From: Negativicutes bacterium
GTDB taxonomy: Bacteria; Bacillota; Negativicutes; Veillonellales; Veillonellaceae
DNA: 64,000 bases
Direction of reading: 5' to 3'
Assembly: GCA_009929605.1 (NCBI GenBank)
Contig: SAAC01000003.1
Coordinates: forward strand, 1-64,000
This document shows, one piece after another, positions 32,402 through 39,302 of the stretch (its first letter is position 1; each line of letters starts with the position of its first letter). The notes under the pieces were generated by a model that worked only from the letters and a program-made list of their open reading frames with translations, made no database searches and was not told the DNA's origin. Position numbers and translations under genes: made by a program.

Positions 32402-32430
32402 ATTATATTCGTCCTTTTGACCTTTGTCAA
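32402..32430 (-). promoter_or_regulatory. Promoter of ctsR-mcsA-mcsB-clpC with an embedded GGTCAAA heptad
   Basis: The minus strand carries consensus TTGACA (32425-32430), a 17-base spacer and consensus TATAAT (32402-32407). The spacer holds GGTCAAA (32416-32422), the half-site of known CtsR operators, placed so that a bound repressor would block RNA polymerase. Confidence 0.85.
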
Positions 32431-32438
32431 CAATAAAA

Positions 32439-32568
32439 AGTCAAAAAATCAAAATTAATTTTTGACTTTTAAAAAACCTGGTTTTATAAGCATTTATAGT
32501 ACTTTCTTTTAGTCAACTTTAGAATGTATAGCCTATTAAAATTTGACTTATCATGTCTAAAAGTCAAA
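32439..32568. promoter_or_regulatory. Cluster of AGTCAAA heptads between ctsR and the SpeD-like gene
   Basis: Exact AGTCAAA heptads occur at 32439-32445 (+), 32461-32467 (-), 32542-32548 (-) and 32562-32568 (+), plus AGTCAAC at 32511-32517. The first two form a 12-base inverted repeat (32436-32447 with 32459-32470); the other two face outward across 13 bases. These are candidate CtsR sites. The published CtsR box is a direct repeat of heptads, so the inverted layout is atypical. Confidence 0.6.
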
Positions 32569-32592
32569 AATCATATTCATTTTTAGTTTATG

Positions 32593-32621
32593 TTTACACC
32601 TACCAAGATACAATGTATAAT
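32593..32621 (+). promoter_or_regulatory. Promoter of the SpeD-like gene
   Basis: TTTACA (32593-32598), a 17-base spacer and consensus TATAAT (32616-32621) lie about 40 bases before the start codon. An AAAAGTCAAAAATCA segment (32559-32573) lies just upstream of the -35. Confidence 0.75.
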
Positions 32622-32660
32622 GAATTGAATATATATCTAATAGAAAGAAGGTGTTCCCCT

Positions 32661-33176
32661 ATGGCAGATGCATTAGGCCAACAATTATTAATCGACTTAT
32701 ATGCTTGTGATGAAGATACAATCTCTTCTGCTACCTCCGTACAAGAAAGTGTAGCAACTGCTTTTGATTTAGCTGAACACGAAGTAGATGAAATTAGTTG
32801 CCAAGTAATGGACGACGAAATTATCCTCATCGCCATTGCTCCAAAATTCCATTTATGCTTACATACATATCCAGCTCTCGGTTACGTAGCTGGTGACATG
32901 TATAGTTTTGAAAATGAAGTGCCTTTAACACTAATGATGAAAGCCTTACGTAAATCATTCCGTGCAGAAAAAGTCAAAGCCACTAGCGTTCAACGTGCTG
33001 ACTTTGGTAATGAACGTGATATGAAACCTCGTCGTCAAACTAAAATCACTACATTAGGTCGCGTATCGCGTACTCGTATCCAATTAAAACAAACTGGTAA
33101 AAAATTAAAATCTCAAAGTGCTAAAGTATTTAAAGTAATTGCCAAAAAAGGCAAAGGCAAAAAAAATAACGGCTAA
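32661..33176 (+). CDS. SpeD/AdoMet decarboxylase-fold pseudoenzyme with a polybasic C-terminal tail
   Basis: The first 110 or so of 171 residues match bacterial S-adenosylmethionine decarboxylase (SpeH/SpeD class 1b): QLLIDLYACDED matches the strand with LYxCD, and FHLCLHTYPALGYVAGDMYS matches [21 protein letters not shown] of Thermotoga, with identical numbering. The pyruvoyl-forming Ser63 is Phe63, the preceding Glu62 is Lys62 and the catalytic Cys83 is Phe83; His68 is kept. Self-cleavage and pyruvoyl formation should therefore be impossible. From about residue 122 a tail has some 18 Lys/Arg and no acidic residue, which suggests binding of nucleic acid, ribosome or membrane. I start at the ATG at 32661 with AGAAGGTG upstream; the frame is open to 32553 but runs through the promoter. 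It is divergent from ctsR. Function is unknown. Confidence 0.8.
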   Translation: MADALGQQLLIDLYACDEDTISSATSVQESVATAFDLAEHEVDEISCQVMDDEIILIAIAPKFHLCLHTYPALGYVAGDMYSFENEVPLTLMMKALRKSFRAEKVKATSVQRADFGNERDMKPRRQTKITTLGRVSRTRIQLKQTGKKLKSQSAKVFKVIAKKGKGKKNNG

Positions 33177-33235
33177 TCCATTTTTAGCGACCATTGTGTA
33201 GATTCATTGTAATACTACTCAACCTACTTTCACAA

Positions 33236-33283
33236 AAATAAAACCCTGTACCTCGTATCATACGAAGTGCAGGGTTTATTTTA
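33236..33283. terminator. Bidirectional intrinsic terminator
   Basis: Stem AAACCCTG (33241-33248) pairs with CAGGGTTT (33270-33277), with a second inner stem CCTCGTA/TACGAAG. T-rich tails flank both sides (TTTATTTTAT on plus, TATTTTTGTG on minus). It separates the convergent SpeD-like gene and the HAD phosphatase gene. Confidence 0.85.
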
Positions 33284-33961
33284 TCTGCGCACCATCATTT
33301 CCTCTAAATCAAGAGTCATTGCAATTTCATCTGGTTCATCACAAAGATATTCTGCATTGGCTGCCAACAATTCTGATTCAGCACCATAACCATAGGTAAC
33401 ACCGATAGAAATACAACCTAAGGCATTAGCAGATTCCACATCATATTTACGATCTCCTACCATGTAAGCAATACGACGACCATTTTTATCTTGTAATGGT
33501 TGACCACTTAGATTTAGGGCTTTTTTCAAAATATCTTCCTTGTGAATGAGTCCACTTGCGGTATCAGCGCCAACAATTAAATTAAAGTATGGTGTCAAAT
33601 AAAAATGATCGAGAATTTCACGGGCAAAGTGCTCTGGTTTCGCTGTAGCTACCGCCACATAATAATGTTCGGCTCTCAGTTTTGTCAGTAACTCTGAAAT
33701 ACCATCGTAGACTCTGTTTTCAAACTTCCCTAATGTGCCATAGCGCTCTTGGAATTTTTTGTACGCAATGCGTGCCTCTTCCTCTGTCATACCACAATGT
33801 TCTTGAAAAGATTCCACAATAGGTGGTCCTAAAAACAATTGCAATGTATCTTCATCAGGAATTTCATAGTCAAATGCATTAAGCGCATATTTAATAGAAT
33901 TGACAATACCTTCTCTAGAATCTGTTAACGTTCCATCTAAATCAAATAATACGGTCTTCAT
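33281..33961 (-). CDS. HAD-family phosphatase (phosphoglycolate phosphatase/PpaX-like)
   Basis: This HAD superfamily hydrolase probably removes phosphate from a small metabolite such as phosphoglycolate or releases pyrophosphate. The 226 residues have motif I LFDLDGTLTDSREG, a four-helix C1 cap, motif II VATAKPE, motif III Lys (IHKEDILKKAL) and motif IV YMVGDRKYDVESANALG, so catalytic aspartates and lysine are complete. The start is the ATG at 33961 with AGAGGTG upstream. Substrate cannot be set by sequence, so no symbol is given. It lies between the SpeD-like gene and suf, probably as a single-gene unit with a promoter at 34007. Confidence 0.9.
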   Translation of the reverse strand: MKTVLFDLDGTLTDSREGIVNSIKYALNAFDYEIPDEDTLQLFLGPPIVESFQEHCGMTEEEARIAYKKFQERYGTLGKFENRVYDGISELLTKLRAEHYYVAVATAKPEHFAREILDHFYLTPYFNLIVGADTASGLIHKEDILKKALNLSGQPLQDKNGRRIAYMVGDRKYDVESANALGCISIGVTYGYGAESELLAANAEYLCDEPDEIAMTLDLEEMMVRR

Positions 33962-34006
33962 CAAACACCTCTTATATAAAAATAGAATAATAAATATAAC
34001 ACCATT

Positions 34007-34015
34007 ATTATAACA
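34007..34015 (-). promoter_or_regulatory. Extended -10 promoter of the HAD phosphatase gene
   Basis: The minus strand reads TGTTATAAT (TATAAT at 34007-34012). The -35 position falls within the palindrome at 34017-34047 and has no consensus match. Confidence 0.5.
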
Positions 34016-34016
34016 T

Positions 34017-34047
34017 AAACAGCATAGTCCAATGGACTATGCTGTTT
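34017..34047. terminator. Palindrome after sufU, terminator or operator
   Basis: AAACAGCATAGTCCA is followed one base later by its exact inverse. It lies 33 bases past the sufU stop, as a terminator would, but the tail TTTATGTTATAAT has few T. It also overlaps the spacer and -35 of the HAD gene promoter, so an operator role is possible. Confidence 0.6.
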
Positions 34048-34079
34048 AGTATTCACCATTAGATAACAATCCAAAGGGT

Positions 34080-34505
34080 TTATATTTTTAGTGCTTCTTT
34101 CAATGTATGCCAAGCAAGTACGGCACATTTAACACGAGCAGGCATATTTGAAATATTTTTTAATGCCATAGCATCTTCCAATTCCTCTAACTCTTCGTCA
34201 TCAGTAACGTCTTTCTTGATCATACCCAAAAATAATTCAACTAAACGCAATGCTTCTTCTACAGATTTGCCTTTGATAATATCAATCATCATAGATGCAG
34301 AGGCTTGGCTGATGGCACAACCAGAACCTGTATAAGCAGCATCTTTCACAATACCATCTTGTACATCTACTTGTAATGTTAAATCATCGCCACAACTTGG
34401 ATTATGACCATGTTCAGATACAGTAAATGCATCAAGTTCATGTTTATTACGTTTATCTTGATTATGTTCTAAAATTAACTCTGTATATAATTGATCCATT
34501 TCCAT
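34080..34505 (-). CDS. sufU: Fe-S cluster assembly sulfur-transfer protein SufU
   Basis: SufU is a zinc protein that takes persulfide sulfur from SufS and passes it to SufBCD. The 141-residue IscU-like protein shows Cys38 and Asp40 in NPSCGDDL, Cys63 in GSGCAISQASASMM and Cys127 in ARVKCAVLAW, the zinc and acceptor residues of SufU. The insert between the second and third cysteines (about 18 residues longer than IscU) is typical of SufU. It is the last gene of sufCBDSU, 14 bases after sufS. Confidence 0.95.
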   Translation of the reverse strand: MEMDQLYTELILEHNQDKRNKHELDAFTVSEHGHNPSCGDDLTLQVDVQDGIVKDAAYTGSGCAISQASASMMIDIIKGKSVEEALRLVELFLGMIKKDVTDDEELEELEDAMALKNISNMPARVKCAVLAWHTLKEALKI

Positions 34506-34519
34506 GGTTCTAATCTCTC

Positions 34520-35749
34520 CTAGTCTTTATATCCCATAACAGAACGAACTGTTTTTAATACGTCCAAGAATGCATCCAAATCTTCTTTACGGGTATACAA
34601 GTACATGCTGAGTCGGCTAGATGCAACTACATTGTAGAACGCACCTAGTGGCTGTGCACAGTGATGGCCAGAACGGATACAAATACCTTTGCTATCCATA
34701 ATGGTTGCTACATCATGAGGATGTACATCTTCTACTGTGAAAGCAATAACACCATGTTTTTCTTTTGGATTTGTACTACCTAGTACACGTACATAAGGAA
34801 TTTCAAGCATCTTTGGTAAAATATAGGCTACTAATTTTTCTTCGTAGCTTTCAATTTGCTCCATACCGAAGGATTCCAAATAATCAATGGCCGCATGTAA
34901 TGTTACAGCACCATCTGCATTTGGTGTACCAGCTTCAAATTTATATGGCAATTCATTGAATGTAGTAGTTTGTTCTTTTACATATTCAATCATGTCCCCA
35001 CCTAACAAGAATGGAGGCATGGCTTCAAGCAATGCACGTTTGCCGTATAAAACACCGATACCTTGAGAAGCACACATTTTATGACCAGAGAATACGAAGA
35101 AATCGCAGTCAAGTGCTTGTACGTCAATTTTCATATGCGGTGTAGATTGTGCACCGTCAAGAACGACGATGGCACCTACGGAGTGAGCTTTCTCGATTAA
35201 TTCTTTTACAGGGAATTCCATGCCCAATACATTACTTACATGAGCAAAGGCCACAATTTTAGTGTGTTCATCAATTTTATTGATTTCACCATCTTTTAAA
35301 TGACCAGTTTCATCTAAATACATATATTCAAGAGTTGCACCAGTTTTATTAGCTACATATTGCCAAGTTACTAAGTTCGCATGATGTTCTGCCACAGTAA
35401 TTAGGATTTTGTCTCCTTCTTGTACATTGTTAACACCATAGCAATGAGCCACAAGATTCATGGATTCAGTACTATTGCGAGTAAAAATAACCTCTTCACG
35501 TTCACGAGCATTGATAAATTCAACAACGCGGTCACGAGCATTTTCATAGGCTTCACTAGCTTCTACAGCCAACACATGGGAACCACGGTGTGGATTACCA
35601 TTATGTTGTGTCATATGTTCAACAAGACGATCCACTACCACTTGTGGAATTTGTGCTGTAGCACCGCTATCTAAATAGATAACACGATTGCCATTATGTG
35701 TTTTATTTAAAATTGGAAAGTCTTTGTAAGCTTCTGTAATGGGTTTCAT
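34520..35749 (-). CDS. sufS: Cysteine desulfurase SufS
   Basis: SufS is a PLP enzyme that converts cysteine to alanine and makes a persulfide for Fe-S cluster assembly. The 409-residue group II desulfurase has NREREEVIFTRNSTESMNLVA-type PLP phosphate binding near residue 90, VLDGAQSTPHM, the PLP lysine in FFVFSGHKMCASQGIGVLYG, and the short catalytic loop IRSGHHCAQPLG. It is translated 12 bases after sufD and followed by its partner sufU. Confidence 0.96.
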   Translation of the reverse strand: MKPITEAYKDFPILNKTHNGNRVIYLDSGATAQIPQVVVDRLVEHMTQHNGNPHRGSHVLAVEASEAYENARDRVVEFINAREREEVIFTRNSTESMNLVAHCYGVNNVQEGDKILITVAEHHANLVTWQYVANKTGATLEYMYLDETGHLKDGEINKIDEHTKIVAFAHVSNVLGMEFPVKELIEKAHSVGAIVVLDGAQSTPHMKIDVQALDCDFFVFSGHKMCASQGIGVLYGKRALLEAMPPFLLGGDMIEYVKEQTTTFNELPYKFEAGTPNADGAVTLHAAIDYLESFGMEQIESYEEKLVAYILPKMLEIPYVRVLGSTNPKEKHGVIAFTVEDVHPHDVATIMDSKGICIRSGHHCAQPLGAFYNVVASSRLSMYLYTRKEDLDAFLDVLKTVRSVMGYKD

Positions 35750-35761
35750 ATATATCCCTCT

Positions 35762-36805
35762 TTAAATTTTATTTCGTACAGCTGTTAATGCTGCTTCTTC
35801 GATATCTTCATTACCAATACGGTCAATAATTGGACGAATCATAGATTCTACGATGATATGTTTTGCTTCGGCTTCACTGAAACCACGGCTCATCAAGTAG
35901 AATAATTTTGTTTTGTCCAATTGGCCGGCACTGGCTGCATGGTTACCAACTACATTATCTTCTTTACACAGCAATAATGGCAATGATACAGATTTTACAG
36001 TTGGATCAAGCAATAAACAAGTATCTTCTTCCGCACCTTCAGAACCAGTAGCACCATGAAGGAAATCAAGTGTACCACGGAAAGATTTTTTAGACACATC
36101 ACTTAATGCACCCAATGTATGAATATCAGATTTAGATTTTTTACCACCATGACTCATCAACATAAAAATATCAAATTTCTGTTCTTTATCGCCAAGATAT
36201 GCTAAATCATGAATAAGTTCACATTCTTCACCGGCTAAATCCTGTTCAAAATGTAAGATATTTTCTTTACCGCCAATTTCGATGTTAATAAATTCCACAT
36301 TAGCACGATCAGCAAGTTTAGTGTAGCGGTGTTCAATTTGTTGCAATTCTTCGCTTATCAAATTAACCTTCTTCACTACTACATTTGCTTCCTCACCAAT
36401 GATGAATTCTGTAAAAGTTTCAACACTAGTATCTTTTGCGTCCCCAGTCATAAGAATGAGAACCTCTAATTCCGCTCTATCTCCTACATGGAATTGGAAA
36501 CGGCTAGCTATACGTTTAGCAGCATTTACTTCAATTATAACTACCTCTTTACCATTTGCTGGCACAGTAATCAAATGAGCTTCACCAGTAGAGATTAAAT
36601 TTTGCAAAGCTGTTGGGTTAACACCTGGGAAGGTTGCTTTCACCAACTCTGTATTAATCAATGGTGTTACAACACCTGCATTGGCATTGATTACCACATT
36701 TGCTCTTTCGTCTGTTGCACCTAAAACTTGACCTTGTGTATGGTTAACACGTAACCATCTAAAGGTTGGTCTTGGAAGCACATTAAATAATAAATTTTCG
36801 CTCAT
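35762..36805 (-). CDS. sufD: Fe-S cluster assembly protein SufD
   Basis: SufD is the scaffold subunit that pairs with SufB and SufC to build clusters. The 347-residue protein is at the short end for SufD. The beta-helix core is seen from about residue 140 to 260, and the C-terminal segment HAASAGQLDKTKLFYLMSRGFSEAEAKHIIVESMI is the shared SufB/SufD SufC-binding region. SufB is clearly the other gene (469 residues), so this is SufD. It is 8 bases after sufB. Confidence 0.93.
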   Translation of the reverse strand: MSENLLFNVLPRPTFRWLRVNHTQGQVLGATDERANVVINANAGVVTPLINTELVKATFPGVNPTALQNLISTGEAHLITVPANGKEVVIIEVNAAKRIASRFQFHVGDRAELEVLILMTGDAKDTSVETFTEFIIGEEANVVVKKVNLISEELQQIEHRYTKLADRANVEFINIEIGGKENILHFEQDLAGEECELIHDLAYLGDKEQKFDIFMLMSHGGKKSKSDIHTLGALSDVSKKSFRGTLDFLHGATGSEGAEEDTCLLLDPTVKSVSLPLLLCKEDNVVGNHAASAGQLDKTKLFYLMSRGFSEAEAKHIIVESMIRPIIDRIGNEDIEEAALTAVRNKI

Positions 36806-36813
36806 ATGTCCTC

Positions 36814-38223
36814 CTACCCAATGGAACCTTCAAGTTCTAGATTAATCAAATTATTCATTTCTACAGCATATTCCAATGGCAATTCTTTAGAAATTGGTTC
36901 AACGAAACCACGTACAAGCATAGCACGCGCTTCCTCTTCACTAATACCACGAGTCATCAAGTAGAAAATAGCCTCATCAGAAATACGTCCAATTTTTGCT
37001 TCATGACCGATATCCACATTATCATTTTCAATGATGATAGCAGGGATTGTATCAGATTGAGACTCTGCATCAAGCATTAAGGATTCACAAGAAACAGTTG
37101 CTTTTGCATGTTCTGCATTAGGTCCCATTTTTAACAAGCCACGGTAAATAGCAGCACCACCACTTTTAGAGATAGATTTGGAGTTTACATTACTTGTTGT
37201 GTGTGGAGCATTATGAACAACTTTACAACCTGTATCAAGGAACTGACCTTCACCGGCAAATGTAACACCTGTAAATTCACAATGTGCCCCTTCACCATTT
37301 AGAATACTCATTGGATATAAGCAAGCTACACGAGATCCGAATGAACCAGAAACCCACTCAATCGTGCCACCTTTACCAACAATACAACGTTTTGTATTCA
37401 AATTGTACATATTCTTGGACCAGTTTTCGATAGTAGAGTAGCGAAGAGATGCATTATCTTTTACAAATAATTCTACAGCACCCGCATGAAGGTTAGATAC
37501 ATCATATTTAGGTGCAGAACAGCCTTCGATAAAGTGAACTTTCGCACCTTCTTCTACGATAATCATAGTATGTTCAAACTGACCAGCGCCAGGAGCATTT
37601 AAACGGAAATAGGATTGTAATGGAATATCTACTTGTACGCCAGCTGGTACATATACGAAGGACCCACCAGACCAAACAGCACCATGTAAAGCTGCCCATT
37701 TGTGATCCGTCGGAGGAATCAATGTCATCCAATACTTTTTAACGATTTCTTCATGTTCATGAAGAGCCGTTTCAATATCTGTATAGATAACACCTTGCTT
37801 AACCAAATCTTCTTGAATGCTATGGTATACAACTTCTGAGTCGTATTGTGCACCTACACCAGCTAAGGATGTTTTTTCCGCTTCTGGAATACCAAGGCGA
37901 TCAAATGTGCTCTTAATATCTTCTGGAACTTCATCCCAGCTTTCTTTCATGTCCACCTTTGGTTTTACATAGGTGACAATGTTAGACATATCAAGACCAC
38001 TAATATCTGGAATCCAAGTTGGAATATCCATCTTATTATATATATCTAAGGATTTTAAACGGAACTCAAGCATCCATTCAGGTTCATTTTTGTTCGCCCA
38101 AATCTCACGGATGATTTCTTCCGTCAAACCTGTATCAGCAATATAGGAATAATCGAACTCGTTTCTGATGTCATAGACACCACGGTCCATATCCGCAACT
38201 TGCGTCTTCTTTCTTTCTTCCAT
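36814..38223 (-). CDS. sufB: Fe-S cluster assembly protein SufB
   Basis: SufB is the scaffold on which the nascent Fe-S cluster is made, with SufC as ATPase and SufD as partner. The 469-residue protein has the strongly conserved SufB signatures: GAVWSGGSFVYVPAGVQVD, FEHTMIIVEEGAKVHFIEGCSAP, LRYSTIENWSKNMYNL and ISEEEARAMLVRGFVEP. Cysteine residues in IEGCSAP and in the C-terminal half fit cluster assembly. It lies 9 bases after sufC. Confidence 0.97.
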   Translation of the reverse strand: MEERKKTQVADMDRGVYDIRNEFDYSYIADTGLTEEIIREIWANKNEPEWMLEFRLKSLDIYNKMDIPTWIPDISGLDMSNIVTYVKPKVDMKESWDEVPEDIKSTFDRLGIPEAEKTSLAGVGAQYDSEVVYHSIQEDLVKQGVIYTDIETALHEHEEIVKKYWMTLIPPTDHKWAALHGAVWSGGSFVYVPAGVQVDIPLQSYFRLNAPGAGQFEHTMIIVEEGAKVHFIEGCSAPKYDVSNLHAGAVELFVKDNASLRYSTIENWSKNMYNLNTKRCIVGKGGTIEWVSGSFGSRVACLYPMSILNGEGAHCEFTGVTFAGEGQFLDTGCKVVHNAPHTTSNVNSKSISKSGGAAIYRGLLKMGPNAEHAKATVSCESLMLDAESQSDTIPAIIIENDNVDIGHEAKIGRISDEAIFYLMTRGISEEEARAMLVRGFVEPISKELPLEYAVEMNNLINLELEGSIG

Positions 38224-38232
38224 GAATGCCTC

Positions 38233-38976
38233 CTAAGCCAATTCTTTATATGCGTCGTAACCTTTTTCTTCAATTTCTTTTACTAGGGATGCATCGCCAG
38301 TTTTAACGATTTTACCGTTAATCAAAACATGAACGAATGTAGGATTTAATTTTTGAAGAATTTGATTGTGATGAGTAATAATCAATACTGAGTTCTTTTC
38401 ATTATGGAAACGATTTACACCTTCAGAAACGATGCGAACAGCATCCACGTCAAGACCAGAATCAGTTTCGTCAAGAATAGCTAATTTAGGATCAAGAATA
38501 GACATTTGTAAGATTTCATTTTTCTTACGTTCACCACCAGAAAAACCTTCATTAACATAACGTTGCGCATAGGCTGCATCAAAAGATAATTCATCCATTT
38601 TAGCTTTTAATTCTTTTTTGAAAGCCAATGCACGTACATTTTCACCAGTAATTGTAGATTTAGCTGTACGAATAAAGTTTTCAACAGTGATGCCTGGCAC
38701 AGAAATTGGATGTTGGAAAGACATAAAAATACCAGCTTTGGCACGGTCATTAACAGCATCTTCTGTAATATCGTTACCATCAAATACGATGGAACCTTTA
38801 TCTACAGTGTAAATTGGGTTACCCATAATAGCATTAGCCAATGTAGATTTACCAGCACCATTTGTACCCATAACTACATGGATTTCACCTGGATTAATTG
38901 TCAGGTTAATGCCTTTTAATATTTTTTTACCTTCAACAGATACTTCTAAATCTTTTACTTGAAGCAGTTCAGCCAA
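38233..38976 (-). CDS. sufC: Fe-S cluster assembly ATPase SufC
   Basis: SufC is a soluble ABC-type ATPase that drives structural change in SufBD. The 247 residues have Walker A GTNGAGKSTLANAIMG, Q-loop ISVPGITVENF, the SufC signature EGFSGGERKKNEILQM and Walker B LAILDETDSGLDVDA. The start is a TTG at 38976 with AAGGAG about 9 bases upstream. It heads sufCBDSU, behind a leader RNA with a terminator-type hairpin and a possible antiterminator. Confidence 0.97.
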   Translation of the reverse strand: MAELLQVKDLEVSVEGKKILKGINLTINPGEIHVVMGTNGAGKSTLANAIMGNPIYTVDKGSIVFDGNDITEDAVNDRAKAGIFMSFQHPISVPGITVENFIRTAKSTITGENVRALAFKKELKAKMDELSFDAAYAQRYVNEGFSGGERKKNEILQMSILDPKLAILDETDSGLDVDAVRIVSEGVNRFHNEKNSVLIITHHNQILQKLNPTFVHVLINGKIVKTGDASLVKEIEEKGYDAYKELA

Positions 38977-39141
38977 AATAATTCACTCCTTATATACTAT
39001 ATATAATGCTAAAACAATATGAATATTACTAAATAAAATATATCAACACATGTCTTATATAGACGTAAAAAAGCGGTATGCACCAAAGTGAATACCGCTG
39101 TATCTTCTCGCCACTTTAGCAAGTCATGTGCATAACTATCT
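38977..39141 (-). promoter_or_regulatory. Candidate attenuator leader RNA of the suf operon
   Basis: The predicted 165-nt leader starts near 39141. TATGCA (39129-39134) and CTAAAGTG (39112-39119) can pair with the contiguous CACTTTGG and TGCATA at 39090-39083 and 39082-39077 (14 pairs, two of them G-U, with a 9-nt bulge). That block is also part of the terminator hairpin at 39073-39098, so the two folds exclude each other. This is how transcription attenuators and riboswitches work. No ligand-binding fold that I recognise is present. It could still be just the lysA terminator with chance complementarity. Confidence 0.5.
39073..39098 (-). terminator. Intrinsic terminator in the suf leader
   Basis: GCGGTAT and ATACCGC form the outer stem, CAC/GTG the inner stem, with a TTTG loop; the minus strand continues with CTTTTTTACG. 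It lies 97 bases before sufC and 205 bases past the lysA stop, with a promoter in between. Confidence 0.8.
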
Positions 39142-39147
39142 ATACTT

Positions 39148-39176
39148 ATTATACATGCTTGTCTAATTGATAGCAA
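39148..39176 (-). promoter_or_regulatory. Candidate promoter of the suf operon
   Basis: The minus strand has TTGCTA (39171-39176), a 17-base spacer and consensus TATAAT (39148-39153). RNA would begin near 39141, ahead of the leader hairpins. The remaining 39177-39302 is AT-rich with no gene seen. Confidence 0.65.
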
Positions 39177-39302
39177 GATATTCCTACCAAAATATATTGG
39201 AATTAAAAGAATAGTATATATTACTTATATAAATAGGCTTTTTATCCAAATGAGTATTTTGGTATCAATTCTCAATTAATACTTTTTACTTATAATTTTT
39301 TA

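Noticed and set aside
32553-32660. N-terminal extension of the SpeD-like protein by 36 residues
   Set aside because: The extension crosses the -35/-10 promoter, has no SpeD similarity and no ribosome-binding site; the ATG at 32661 has AGAAGGTG and fits the family start.
39073-39302. Suf leader hairpin read simply as the lysA terminator
   Set aside because: A consensus promoter lies between the lysA stop and the hairpin, and the hairpin is 205 bases from lysA. I keep this as the main alternative, not as the call.
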